DNA from: Treponema phagedenis
GTDB lineage: Bacteria; Spirochaetota; Spirochaetia; Treponematales; Treponemataceae
Assembly: GCF_008153345.1 (NCBI RefSeq)
Contig: NZ_CP042818.1
Span: 124,001-188,000, forward strand
DNA length: 64,000 bases
Reading direction: 5' to 3'
This document shows positions 35,839-44,777 of the stretch, in pieces. Position numbers and translations under genes: made by a program. The notes under the pieces are model-generated. The model saw only the letters and a list, made by a program, of their open reading frames with translations. It searched no databases and had not been told where the DNA came from. Positions within the stretch are counted from its first letter, which is position 1, and each line of letters opens with the position of its first letter.

Positions 35839-37267
35839 TGTCAATAACCAGTGAATATTTCACCCCTAAAGGGGGTTAATTTTGCAATGAAAATTGCACC
35901 CCTTAACACATCGAGTTATCCTGCTTTTGCATCTTTAAGTAAGAATTCATAAATCAAGTCAATAACTACTTGAGGCAGGTCTCCGGTTCGTCCAACCGTA
36001 TCGGTTCGGTATATATCATCGAGCGGTACAATCGGATAGAATTCATCATGTATTAAAGCGCGTATACCATGTTTTTGTGAAATCAATACATTTACCATTG
36101 CGCCTGCTGCGAATTTATTCTGCTCAATTTTAAACAAATTGTTTTTTATTGAGATGGTAGATCCGCTTGAAAGCTTGCGCGTAATAACCGATGACAACAG
36201 TTTATCAAGATCGAGTGTTTTTGGCGTCGGTACAAACATTGAATATGAATCGCAGGCAGGAACACCAAACTGTTTGTTGAAAATACCGATATACTCTTTT
36301 AAGAATTGATTTGCTTGCTCTATGGTTGTAATTCCACGTCGTGCAAATTCAACAGGGAGTCGGCTTTGTAATGTTTGCCATAATCGCTCAACACGTCCTT
36401 TTGCTTGTGATGAATGAGCCGGGAACATATCGATTCCTAAGTACTTGATAATTTTGCCGAATTGTGTTCCTTGGTTCCTTGTAATTGCTCCTCAATGGAT
36501 AACTGTTTTTTTGCATTAACAAAAAAAACGCTACACTTATCCGGATAAAGAGCGGCGGGGAGTCCATAATTTTCGAGTGTCTGCCGCAGAACTTCTAAAT
36601 ATCCGAGCAGGCACTCGTTTTTGCATAAATAAAGACCGGTAATCATTCCGCGTGCATCATCAATAAAAGCATGTAATGCGGATTTTTCTTTCCCGCCGAA
36701 CCAAGGAAACGGAGTTGCGTCCACTTGCAACAGCTCTCCGAAGCAAGCTCTTCTATTGCGCGTTTTATGCACCTTCTTTCGTGTTCGTCTTTTCTTTGGT
36801 GAATAAATTCCATGTGATAACAGAATACGGCGCAGAGTCGAATATGACAGCTGCAATTGATATTCTTCAGTTACTATTTCATGAAAATGCAAAAAATTGC
36901 TTTTTGACAATGCGGGATCGCTTCGCAGCGCAAGTAATCGCTGCTCAATTTCTTTCGAGGTCTTCTTTGCAGAGGGACGCTGACTGTTGCCATGCAGCAT
37001 TGCTGCTAAACCCTTTTCTTTGAACGCCTTTTTTAATTGCTGTACGCGTCTTCGTGAAAGGTTTAATCGAAGCGCAGCCTGTTGTACCGTACATCTCCCT
37101 TCTAAGCAGTTGGCGATAACATGTCCTCGTGTAATTTGATCAATGCTCATAAATAATTTCATTCCTCCAGTTTAGTGTAACAAGTCAATAATTTCACCTC
37201 GGTAAAATATAGGGGTGAAATATTTATTGAAAACTTATAGGGGTGAAATTATCACAGATTAAAGACA
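35839..37267 (-). mobile_element. ISNCY-type insertion sequence with inactivated transposase
   Basis: Bounded by imperfect 28-bp inverted repeats: TGTCAATAACCAGTGAATAT at 35839 and the complement of TGTCTTTAATCTGTGATAAT ending at 37267, both continuing into TTTCACCCC. The length is 1429 bp. It carries one transposase gene, broken by a 7-bp deletion. No clear target duplication is seen at the borders. Confidence 0.85.
35916..37162 (-). pseudogene. ISNCY-family transposase, frameshifted
   Basis: The two frames (37162-36437 and 36428-35916) correspond to the N- and C-terminal parts of the intact 417-residue transposase at 56644-57897. The break lies after GTKE: here GGAACACAATTCGG, in the intact copy GGAACAAGTAACACAATTCGG. 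That is a loss of 7 bp, probably between the two ACA repeats. The other differences are a few substitutions. The DDE catalytic residues are split between the two frames, so no active enzyme is expected from this copy. Confidence 0.93.
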
Positions 37268-37790
37268 GACTCATTGACTTCGTTTTGTTACAGATGTAAA
37301 AATTACAATCAGAACTGCGCAAAATGATGTTTAAAAACTACTATAACGTTCCGTTGATATCTTCAATTAGTTTTTAACTCATCTAATACAAAACATAAAG
37401 AATTTTATAAAAAAAGAGCTCGACACAACGGTTTCATTTTGCCGTCCATGGCAAAATGAAACCTATGAGTTTGAAAACTCCTGTTTATATAGCTGTGGTA
37501 GTTTTCAAACTCAATTCTGTTTAGAACCACCGTCACGCACTGATTTTTAGTATTCTTGATTAAATCAGTGCTGCGAGTTTAAAAGCTTCAATTTTGTAAT
37601 TCACTGTTGATGCTTTTAAATATTGCTTAACGCCCATGCGGGTTACCACATAAAAATGCTAAATCCGTCAAGCCGCCTGTTGCTGTCTTGATCAGTGTAA
37701 CAGGGGTTAATTACAGAAGGCTAACAGTATTGCGATCAATTTTGATTTGTTATTAAACCAAAAGTACCTGCGCTAAGGTGCCCGGCGGTT
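37268..37790. repeat. Type-A repeat block before rarA 3' end
   Basis: 37320-37745. It contains CTATAACGTTCCG, AAGAATTTTATAAAAAAAGAGC and TCGACACAACGG, followed by the TTTTGCC/GGCAAAA hairpin. The GAGTTTGAAAACT/AGTTTTCAAACTC hairpin, identical in arms to 24393-24440, and a GTTTAAAAGC-type stem come next. The sequence to 37745 ends with GTAACAGGGGTTAATTACAG. No gene is seen. Confidence 0.8.
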
Positions 37791-39989
37791 TTACTCATCA
37801 CTCATTTTAATCATAAAAAATGCGATTTCAGTTTTGAATTGCAAAGGTTTTTTGCAGAGGGTTTCTATCAGCGGAAGAATTTTTTGTATATCAACACCCG
37901 GCTGTTTCGGAATTGCGGCTCCGTATGCGGAATCGGGGGCGAACCAGCGTTCAATACTCTTTTGTGATATAAGTCTTGTTTCGGTGTATTCGATTGTTTC
38001 TTGCAAAATATGAAAATTCATTTTTTGGGCAAGGGCAGTAATTGTTTTATCTGTCCAATTAAAAAGTTCATTGCTCGGATTTTCGTAAAAAGCTTTTTCC
38101 GCCGCCGCAAAGGAGCAAAGCAGTTCTGTTTGTCCCGCAAAAAGATTTTTGTTTTCCAAAAGAAGCGACGAAAGCCTCAAACCGCTTTGCGGCAGTTTTA
38201 CCGAAAAAAGTATTTTTTCAAGGTTTGAATCGGCCGTGCGTAAAAGCTCAAAAAAAACTTTCATCTCATTAACGGTTTTAAATGGATTGTAAGAAAGCAA
38301 CATGTCAAACGAAAGATCGGGAAACAGCTGCGAAATTGAAGTCTCGGAGCGAAGCAGGGCAAAGCTCGGCCGGCTCAACTCATCTAATGTTTGTGCATAT
38401 TGGGTAAGTATATCGTAGCCTTGCTGCTGCACACAAATCCCCGCTGTGCACCCGTCGGACGCTTTGCGCATGGCAGTCCAAATCAAAAGGTTATCATCCG
38501 CCGGATAAATGAGTACGCGGCTGTTTGCTTGCAGTTCCGCAAGTGTAAAAAGCTTGTCTCGAATTGTTTCAAGCATTTTTGCGGTACTTGCTTCGGTGCG
38601 CACCTTCCAATCGTCTTGGTCAAAGGTTGACTGAAAATCATTTTTTTCAGATCGCTCGGTTAAAGCTGCAATTTGCGCTTCACGCTGCATTAAAACTCTT
38701 TCTTGAATTTGTTTTTCATATCCCTGATCGGAAGGCTGATAAAACACAATCCCCGAAAGATTATCGGGAAGATATTGCTGTGCAATCCAATGGTCTTTAT
38801 ACGCATGAGGATATAAATAACCTTTTCCGTGTCCAAGCTCTTCCGAATCTCTATTAGCATCTTTTAAATGATTTGGTATTTCAGCATTCTCTTTTTCCAC
38901 TTTTGCCAAAGCATCAAAAAAGGCAAAGGCGGTGTTGGACTTCGGGCAAGTGGCAAGATACAAGGCTGCGTGTGTTAAGTGGTATCGCCCTTCGGGGAGC
39001 CCTACGCGGTCAAATGCTTGAGCTGCGCTTACCACAACGGTTAGGGCATGAGGGTCGGCAAGTCCGATATCTTCGCACGCTGAAATAAGCATCCGTCTGA
39101 AAATAAAGCGCGGGTCTTCGCCTGCCGCAACCATTCGCGCAAGCCAATACATTGCCGCATCGGGGTCGCTTCCGCGAATTGATTTTATAAACGCACTGAT
39201 AACATCGTAATGGTAGTCGCCGTCGCGGTCATACAGTACCGCTTTTTGTTGAATGCTTTCCTCCGCGGTTTGCATATCAATTAGTATTTCGGCACCCGTA
39301 GGCGGAGGCCAGTCCGGTACGGAAGTTTCTACGGCAAGCTCAAGCGCATTTAACAAACTCCGTGCATCGCCCGAAGCGGTTGCAATCAAATGTTCAAGCG
39401 CCCCTTCCTCAAATTGAATGCGCCATTTTCCGTATCCGAGCTCGGTATCGGTTAAAGCTCTTTCCGCTGCTTTTGCAAGGTCGGAATCGGTTAAAACTGT
39501 CAGCTGAAAAACTCTGCTTCTGCTTACCAGCGCCTTATTTACCTCAAAAAAAGGATTTTCGGTTGTAGCGCCGATAAAAATGATAGTGCCGTTTTCTACC
39601 CAGGGCAAAAGCGCATCCTGCTGCGCCCTATTCCATCGATGTACTTCGTCCACAAAGAGAATGGTGCGTCTGTCATATAGCTGTTTGTTTTCTTCCGCTT
39701 TGGAAATCGCTTCGCGGATTTGCTGCACGCCGGCAAGCACCGCATTCAAACTGAGAAAATTGCTTTTTGTGTGATTTGCAATAACTCGGGCAAGGGTTGT
39801 TTTTCCGGTGCCGGGCGGCCCGAAAAAAATAACGGACGAAAGTCTATCCGCCTGAATTGCTCGCCGCAAAAGTCTTCCTTTTCCGACAATATGCTCTTGC
39901 CCGATGTATTCATCTAAATTACGCGGACGCATGCGCGCTGCAAGCGGCTCATGCCCGCCCTGCGCAGAAGCAAATAAATCCTTATTCAC
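37791..39989 (-). CDS. rarA: RarA/MgsA AAA+ ATPase with large C-terminal extension
   Basis: 732 residues, against about 440 for E. coli RarA. The N-terminal AAA+ core has RPRNLDEYIGQEHIVGKGRL, Walker A FFGPPGTGKTTLAR and Walker B LFVDEVHRWN. A sensor region GATTENPFFEVNKAL and the RarA tetramerisation domain (VAAGEDPRFIFRRMLISACE) follow. From about residue 440 an extra ~290-residue domain follows with strands such as SRVLIYPADDNLLIWTAMRK and SFDMLLSYNPF that look like a Rossmann/methyltransferase-type fold. Similar RarA fusions of unknown function are known from cyanobacteria and spirochaetes. RarA acts at stalled replication forks. Its start overlaps the end of the lipoprotein gene by 8 bp. 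Confidence 0.92.
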   Translation of the reverse strand: MNKDLFASAQGGHEPLAARMRPRNLDEYIGQEHIVGKGRLLRRAIQADRLSSVIFFGPPGTGKTTLARVIANHTKSNFLSLNAVLAGVQQIREAISKAEENKQLYDRRTILFVDEVHRWNRAQQDALLPWVENGTIIFIGATTENPFFEVNKALVSRSRVFQLTVLTDSDLAKAAERALTDTELGYGKWRIQFEEGALEHLIATASGDARSLLNALELAVETSVPDWPPPTGAEILIDMQTAEESIQQKAVLYDRDGDYHYDVISAFIKSIRGSDPDAAMYWLARMVAAGEDPRFIFRRMLISACEDIGLADPHALTVVVSAAQAFDRVGLPEGRYHLTHAALYLATCPKSNTAFAFFDALAKVEKENAEIPNHLKDANRDSEELGHGKGYLYPHAYKDHWIAQQYLPDNLSGIVFYQPSDQGYEKQIQERVLMQREAQIAALTERSEKNDFQSTFDQDDWKVRTEASTAKMLETIRDKLFTLAELQANSRVLIYPADDNLLIWTAMRKASDGCTAGICVQQQGYDILTQYAQTLDELSRPSFALLRSETSISQLFPDLSFDMLLSYNPFKTVNEMKVFFELLRTADSNLEKILFSVKLPQSGLRLSSLLLENKNLFAGQTELLCSFAAAEKAFYENPSNELFNWTDKTITALAQKMNFHILQETIEYTETRLISQKSIERWFAPDSAYGAAIPKQPGVDIQKILPLIETLCKKPLQFKTEIAFFMIKMSDE

Positions 39990-41004
39990 GGTTCCATTCT
40001 AATTGTTCCGGATTATAAAATCCCCATAAGCCTGAATATCGTGTGCTAGGGTCTCCTACGCCGGCGTAAACAACGTATCTATTTGGATCGGAGATGGGGA
40101 ATATGGCAATGTTGGTTATCGTCCATTTACCTAGCATGTTGTTGTACTGTAAGACGTGTTCTTTCGGTGTTGACGAGCCGTCGAACATACCTGCACTTTT
40201 ATAGACTTTTGACTTAGTTAAATCTGTTAGGTCGGAAGAGTCAAGTTGTACCTCACCGTATCCGCTTGCGCCGCCAATCAATAAGATATTTTTATCTTCC
40301 CAATATGTCATGCAAGCGGCGCCAGGCACGGTATGTTCTACTGAAGCCCATTTTTGAGTGCCGCTATTATATGCATAAAGCTTTTCAAGTGTCAGCACAA
40401 AAAGGTCTGCATTTACTTGCACGCCGTCCTGCAGCTTTACCGGAGTTCCGGTTAATGCCGATCCGGCTTTATACGCTCCTTTAGTAGAAATAAGATAATC
40501 TTTTGTTGCCGCCTTAATTGCTCCTTCTATTTCCATTCCGGTCGAATCGAGCGTATTTCCGGAAATCTTGTACACCTTTGAGTTTGAACCTTTTTTTTCT
40601 ACTCCATACGCAGCACTTTTATTATCTCCGAAGACAGTTTGAATTTTTTCGCTGCCTTGTATAGGAATCCCGGCGACAGTAAAAACACCTTTATCCACGA
40701 TTGCGACATAAACGGTATTCCCGTCCGAAGCTAAGCCGGTAATTTTTTTAAATTCAGATGTCTTTTCCCATTTTCCTTTTTCGCCTAATTTCTTTGTGTA
40801 TAACTCACCGTCTGATGTATAGAGGGTGGAACCGTAAGCAGCGATAGAGCGAACTATTCCCCGCATAGATGCCGGTTTCAGTTTAATTTCCTGCTCGATG
40901 GCTGCAAATATCGGAGGGTTTTTACAGGAAAAAGTTGCGATAGTTATAATGGACAGTATAATAATTGCTAAAAATTTTTTCATTTTCATCTTTTTCTCCA
41001 TCAA
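39982..41004 (-). CDS. Lipoprotein with beta-propeller-like repeats
   Basis: 340 residues. A basic N-terminus (MMEKKMKMKKFL) and hydrophobic core end in a lipobox-like TIATFSC, giving a predicted lipidated Cys near residue 27. Loose repeats follow, such as YGSTLYTSDGELYTKKLGEK, SDGNTVYVAIVDKGVFTVAG and EDKNILLIGGASGYGEVQLD, suggesting blades of a beta-propeller. Related treponemal lipoproteins lie next to outer-membrane proteins. It overlaps the OMP gene start-side by 4 bp and rarA by 8 bp, so the three are one operon. ATG 40986 is a possible alternative start. Confidence 0.82.
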   Translation of the reverse strand: MMEKKMKMKKFLAIIILSIITIATFSCKNPPIFAAIEQEIKLKPASMRGIVRSIAAYGSTLYTSDGELYTKKLGEKGKWEKTSEFKKITGLASDGNTVYVAIVDKGVFTVAGIPIQGSEKIQTVFGDNKSAAYGVEKKGSNSKVYKISGNTLDSTGMEIEGAIKAATKDYLISTKGAYKAGSALTGTPVKLQDGVQVNADLFVLTLEKLYAYNSGTQKWASVEHTVPGAACMTYWEDKNILLIGGASGYGEVQLDSSDLTDLTKSKVYKSAGMFDGSSTPKEHVLQYNNMLGKWTITNIAIFPISDPNRYVVYAGVGDPSTRYSGLWGFYNPEQLEWNRE

Positions 41005-41678
41005 AAGTGATATCGTGCTCCGATGCTAATCGTAAGAAAATTGCCCGTCCGATTATATTTTTTTTCTTTATACCATTGAGGAATTACATTCCATGCGATA
41101 TCGCCGCCAAAAGACCATTCGGGAAGATATTGGTAATAAAATCCGACGGCAGGTTTGAACAGCATTGCAAAATATTTTGTCGCATTGCATGCTTGAAAAT
41201 TTCCTCCGATACCGAAGCTTAAAGGGAAACGCAATCTGTTTTTTGCGAAAGTATACCCGATATTAAAAACAATCGGCACGGAAAAATAAAGGTTTTTTCC
41301 CAATGTCGGGTAAAATTGAAATTCAACTTCACCGCCGAGGGAAAAGCCTTTAGTTAAATAGTAAGCATATCCAAGGAAAAAACCGCCGCCCGGATGTATT
41401 TTCGGGTTTACGGCAAATTTTTCGGGGGAAGTGTTAAAAAGCGGAAAGCCGACGGTAATTCCCAACTTCATATATTGGTCGCCTTTTCTAATCGGTTCAT
41501 AAACGGCAATGGATTCAGGTTTTTCATCTTTTTTATCCAAAGCAGAACTATCTTTTTTGTTGGCGGTATCATCGGCAGGCTCTGTTTGCACAGTAGTTTC
41601 CTGCTCGGAAATTTCTTCTGAAAAAAGATTAGTAAAGCAAAGAAACCAAACAATTAAAACAAAGAATATGCGTTTCAT
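41001..41678 (-). CDS. Outer-membrane beta-barrel protein
   Basis: 225 residues. A signal peptide is present (MKRIFFVLIVWFLCFTNLFS). An acidic, low-complexity segment (about 22-60) follows, then about eight amphipathic strands such as YMKLGITVGFPLF, GFSLGGEVEFQFYP and LRFPLSFGIGGNF. It ends in YHF, a C-terminal aromatic typical of outer-membrane barrels recognised by BamA. An OmpW-like eight-stranded barrel is likely. It is the first gene of the operon with the lipoprotein and rarA. Confidence 0.8.
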   Translation of the reverse strand: MKRIFFVLIVWFLCFTNLFSEEISEQETTVQTEPADDTANKKDSSALDKKDEKPESIAVYEPIRKGDQYMKLGITVGFPLFNTSPEKFAVNPKIHPGGGFFLGYAYYLTKGFSLGGEVEFQFYPTLGKNLYFSVPIVFNIGYTFAKNRLRFPLSFGIGGNFQACNATKYFAMLFKPAVGFYYQYLPEWSFGGDIAWNVIPQWYKEKKYNRTGNFLTISIGARYHF

Positions 41679-41844
41679 TTAATTAGTATACCTCATTTTT
41701 TATTTATATGTCTATTGAAACAAAGGAATGCCCGGGTAAAAACTTTTATAAACCGCTTTTCTTACTACACTAACCGTTATACTATTGAATAGTTACGCGG
41801 AAACAGATATCTTCTTTCTTACTTATTTTAATTTCAGAGGAATT

Positions 41845-42726
41845 ATGGGGACTAAAATTATTGACGGCTTTTCGTATGCGGCTGAACTTCGCACCGAGCT
41901 TAAAAATAAAGTGAGCGAATTAAAAGCTCAAGGTATTACTCCGGCTTTAGCGACCATTCTTGTCGGAAACGATCCCGCATCTCTTTCATATATATCTTCA
42001 CGGCATAAGGTTTTTCAAGAAACAGGAATGGCAGATAAACTGTATACCCTTTCTGCAACCGCAACAGAAGAAGAACTCCTTTCTCTTATTTATTCGTTAA
42101 ATGATGATGCTGCAATTCACGGTATTTTGGTACAATTTCCGCTTCCTTCGCAAATGCGGCGAGAAACAATTATTCAAGCAATTAAGCCGGATAAAGATGT
42201 GGACGGATTTCACCCGCTTAACTGCGGGAAACTTTTTTTAGGTTATCCGGTTTATATTCCCTGCACCGCGCACGGTGTTTTATATCTTTTAGAAAAAGAG
42301 GAAATAAAAACCGAAGGTGCACAAGTAGTTATTCTGGGGCGAACGGGATTTGTCGGGAAACCTCTTTCCGCCCTGCTTTCGGAAAAACCGTATAATGCGA
42401 CCGTTACGCTTTGCCACAGCAAAACCCGAGATTTACCAAAACTCTGTTTGCAGGCGGATATTCTTATCACCGCAATAGGAAAGCCGCACTATATTACCGC
42501 AGATATGGTAAAAGAGGGAGCGGTTGTTATCGATATCGGCATCAATCGAGTGCCTGCGGAAAATGCAAAAGGGTATAAGATTACCGGAGATGTGGATTTT
42601 GAAAACGTTGCACCAAAAACAAGCGCAATTACTCCCGTTCCCCGCGGAGTCGGACCGATGACCGTAACAATGCTTTTGTCCAACACCTTGCAAGCCGCAT
42701 GCCGGCAGCACGGTTTATCGGAATAA
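41845..42726 (+). CDS. folD: Bifunctional methylenetetrahydrofolate dehydrogenase/cyclohydrolase
   Basis: 293 residues from ATG 41845 (AGAGG upstream; an in-frame start at 41785 would add residues outside the family). Conserved motifs: ATILVGNDPASLSYISSRHK, with the catalytic Lys in S-x-x-H-K, and GILVQFPLPSQM. P-DKDVDGFHPLNCGKL and the NADP-binding VVILGRTGFVGKPLSALLSE follow, then the C-terminal GDVDFENVAPKTSAITPVPRG-type end. It interconverts 5,10-methylene- and 10-formyl-tetrahydrofolate. folE2 follows after 17 bp, forming a small folate operon. Confidence 0.96.
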   Translation: MGTKIIDGFSYAAELRTELKNKVSELKAQGITPALATILVGNDPASLSYISSRHKVFQETGMADKLYTLSATATEEELLSLIYSLNDDAAIHGILVQFPLPSQMRRETIIQAIKPDKDVDGFHPLNCGKLFLGYPVYIPCTAHGVLYLLEKEEIKTEGAQVVILGRTGFVGKPLSALLSEKPYNATVTLCHSKTRDLPKLCLQADILITAIGKPHYITADMVKEGAVVIDIGINRVPAENAKGYKITGDVDFENVAPKTSAITPVPRGVGPMTVTMLLSNTLQAACRQHGLSE

Positions 42727-42743
42727 TCATTTCGGAGACTGCT

Positions 42744-43553
42744 ATGCTTCCGGATATACAAAGCGGTAAAGAAACCCGCCAAATTTTATTGCAACAAGTA
42801 GGTATCAGCGATTTGCTGTATCCTCTGCGTATCGGGCTGTCAAAGGAGACAGAGAAAATCCTTGCAGAAATCGATTTTTCGGTACAGGTAGAGTCTACCC
42901 AGCGCGGAACTCATATGAGCCGCTTTATTGAAACGCTGAATGAATTTACCGAGCCGCTCGCTATGGAAAATTTTCAGAAGCTTCTTGAGTCCGGCAGGAA
43001 TAAACTGCACGCGCAAGCTGCTTCCGCAAAAATTCGATTTCCTTACATCGTATTAAAAAAAGCGCCGGCAAGTGAAAAGCCTTCGTATATGACTTACTAC
43101 TGCGTGCTGAGCGGCACAAACTACGCAAACCCAGAAAAAAACACCGAACAAATAACGCTCTTTGTTCCGGTACAAACGCTTTGCCCCTGCTCAAAAGAAA
43201 TCAGTGCATACGGAGCGCATAATCAGCGAAGCAAGGTTGAAGTTACCCTACAGCTCGGATCTGTTTTTCAGATAGAAGATTTGATTACCTGTATTGAAAA
43301 GGCGGCGTCCGCTCCCCTGCATTCTTTATTAAAACGGGAAGATGAAAAATACGTAACCGAGCAGGCATATGCGAATCCAAAATTTGCGGAAGACCTAGTA
43401 CGAGACATCTGTCTTTCCCTGCCCGCACTCGGCAATTTTCCCTATGCACGGGTAAAAACAACCAACTACGAAAGCATTCACAACCATAATGCCTTCGCAG
43501 CAGCTCACGGAGAGTGTAAAGACGGGCAGTTTTTGCAGCCTGCCTCAATTTAG
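42744..43553 (+). CDS. folE2: GTP cyclohydrolase I type B (FolE2)
   Basis: 269 residues from ATG 42744. The family signature CPCSKEISAYGAHNQRSKVE is complete, including the metal-ligand Cys and His. DFSVQVESTQRGTHMSRFIE is the conserved N-terminal block and the C-terminal YARVKTTNYESIHNHNAFA region is typical. FolE2 makes dihydroneopterin triphosphate from GTP, the first step of folate (and queuosine) synthesis, and works with Mn2+ or other metals when zinc is scarce. It is paired with folD. A type-A repeat follows. Confidence 0.95.
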   Translation: MLPDIQSGKETRQILLQQVGISDLLYPLRIGLSKETEKILAEIDFSVQVESTQRGTHMSRFIETLNEFTEPLAMENFQKLLESGRNKLHAQAASAKIRFPYIVLKKAPASEKPSYMTYYCVLSGTNYANPEKNTEQITLFVPVQTLCPCSKEISAYGAHNQRSKVEVTLQLGSVFQIEDLITCIEKAASAPLHSLLKREDEKYVTEQAYANPKFAEDLVRDICLSLPALGNFPYARVKTTNYESIHNHNAFAAAHGECKDGQFLQPASI

Positions 43554-43557
43554 TATA

Positions 43558-43865
43558 CCGTCCTGTAATTAACTTCGATTATACTAATCGAGGCATCGAC
43601 CGGTGCTTGCGGATTTAAGCATTCCTATGGTAACCGTCATGGGTTAGTTTTTGCCAAGAACGCCGAAATTAGAGCGGGCACGGACGCCCGTGGTTCCAAA
43701 CAGAAGCGACGTTTTAAAGCAAAGTAGTTTACAAAGCTTTAAAACTCGCAGGTTTGGTTTTGACATGGACGGCAAAACCAAACCTGAGCTCTTTTTTATA
43801 AAACTTTTTACGTTTTTGGTAAGATGTATTAAAAACGGATCGAGGTATCAAAAAAAACTTATGTT
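43558..43865. repeat. Type-A repeat after folE2
   Basis: It begins CCGTCCTGTAATTAACTTCG and contains GCGGATTTAAGCATTCCTAT, then the ACGGGC-type hairpin in reverse (GCGGGCACGGACGCCCGTGG). The GTTTTAAAGC/GCTTTAAAAC stem, TTTTGACATGGACGGCAAAA (hybrid arms) and the end GTAAGATGTATTAAAAACGG follow. 43866-43994 shows no gene. Confidence 0.82.
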
Positions 43866-43994
43866 AGTTGAAATCCTAGAATACGGCGCAAACGCCAAGC
43901 GTTTTATTCCTGCCATGTAAAAACCACCGTTCCGGTTATAAGATTGTGTTTTCGTTAATTCAAGAAGCGCTGTGCCAAAATCGGTTGCAATGTT

Positions 43995-44776
43995 TTACAT
44001 ATCTTTGTATTTTTCAAAATACTCATCAATTTCTTCTCTAAGCTCAATGCCGACTTGCTCAAAAATAGCCAGTAAATCGGTATAAGCTCCGGCACCGCCT
44101 AAAAAATCCCAAAACTCCTCTGCAACTTTTAACTCGTTTTCCAAATCGAGCATTCCCGCCATTGTCCAACGTGAATACGGTTTAGGCTCATACGGATTAT
44201 ACGGAATTGCAATGAGCGTATGAATTTTTGCTTTTGGATTTTCTGCAAGAACACAACCACCCATTCCAACATGGTTCGTTTAAATTCTTTAAACCCGCCT
44301 TTGTTCGGTTTTGCTGTCTTAATATCAAAAAAATAAAGTTGATTGTCATTGCTTCGAAGCCACAAATCTACTTTTGTCGGTTTTACCGTATGCAAATTCC
44401 CTTCCTGACACACCTTTCTAATTGCTTCAATTTCTTTCGCTTTATTGGGTTTTGAATCCGCCGCGGTGAGTTTGTCCATAATATCTTGAATAACATGCTG
44501 AGCTTTTTCGCTTATTTTTGTTCCGGCAACAGCTTGAGTTTTCACTTCTTTAAATGAAGAAGCGGCAAGAGCTTTTGCAACCGGTTCAAAAATACTTGTT
44601 CCGAAGTTCGTATTCAAAGAATGGATAAATGAAAAAAGAGCCATACGGTCTTTCCCCAAAAGCCGCGTATGAAAAGGCATTACATTCGGTTCCGGATTAT
44701 AGTTTTTAAATTTATTACGCAGAGCTTGTTTTAAAATTGCGCTGATTTCGGCATGTTGAGTTTTTAAAAGAGCCAT
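43995..44776 (-). pseudogene. TdeIII-family type II restriction endonuclease, frameshifted
   Basis: The N-terminal part (44776 to about 44262) reads MALLKTQHAEISAILKQALR onward and includes VDLWLRSNDNQLYFFDIKTA, a PD-(D/E)xK-like catalytic stretch. The C-terminal part continues in another frame as VLAENPKAKIHTLIAIPYNP then YEPKPYSRWTMAGMLD, to the stop at 43995. A single missing base near 44255-44275, close to a GGG run, separates them. The family is named from T. denticola TdeIII, which I recall as recognising GGNCC. It may be an inactivated nuclease, a phase-variable tract or a sequencing error. The cognate methylase is intact and 1 bp upstream. Confidence 0.85.
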
Positions 44777-44777
44777 C

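Noticed and set aside
41785-41844. Upstream start for folD
   Set aside because: The added residues are not part of the FolD family and AGAGG lies before ATG 41845.
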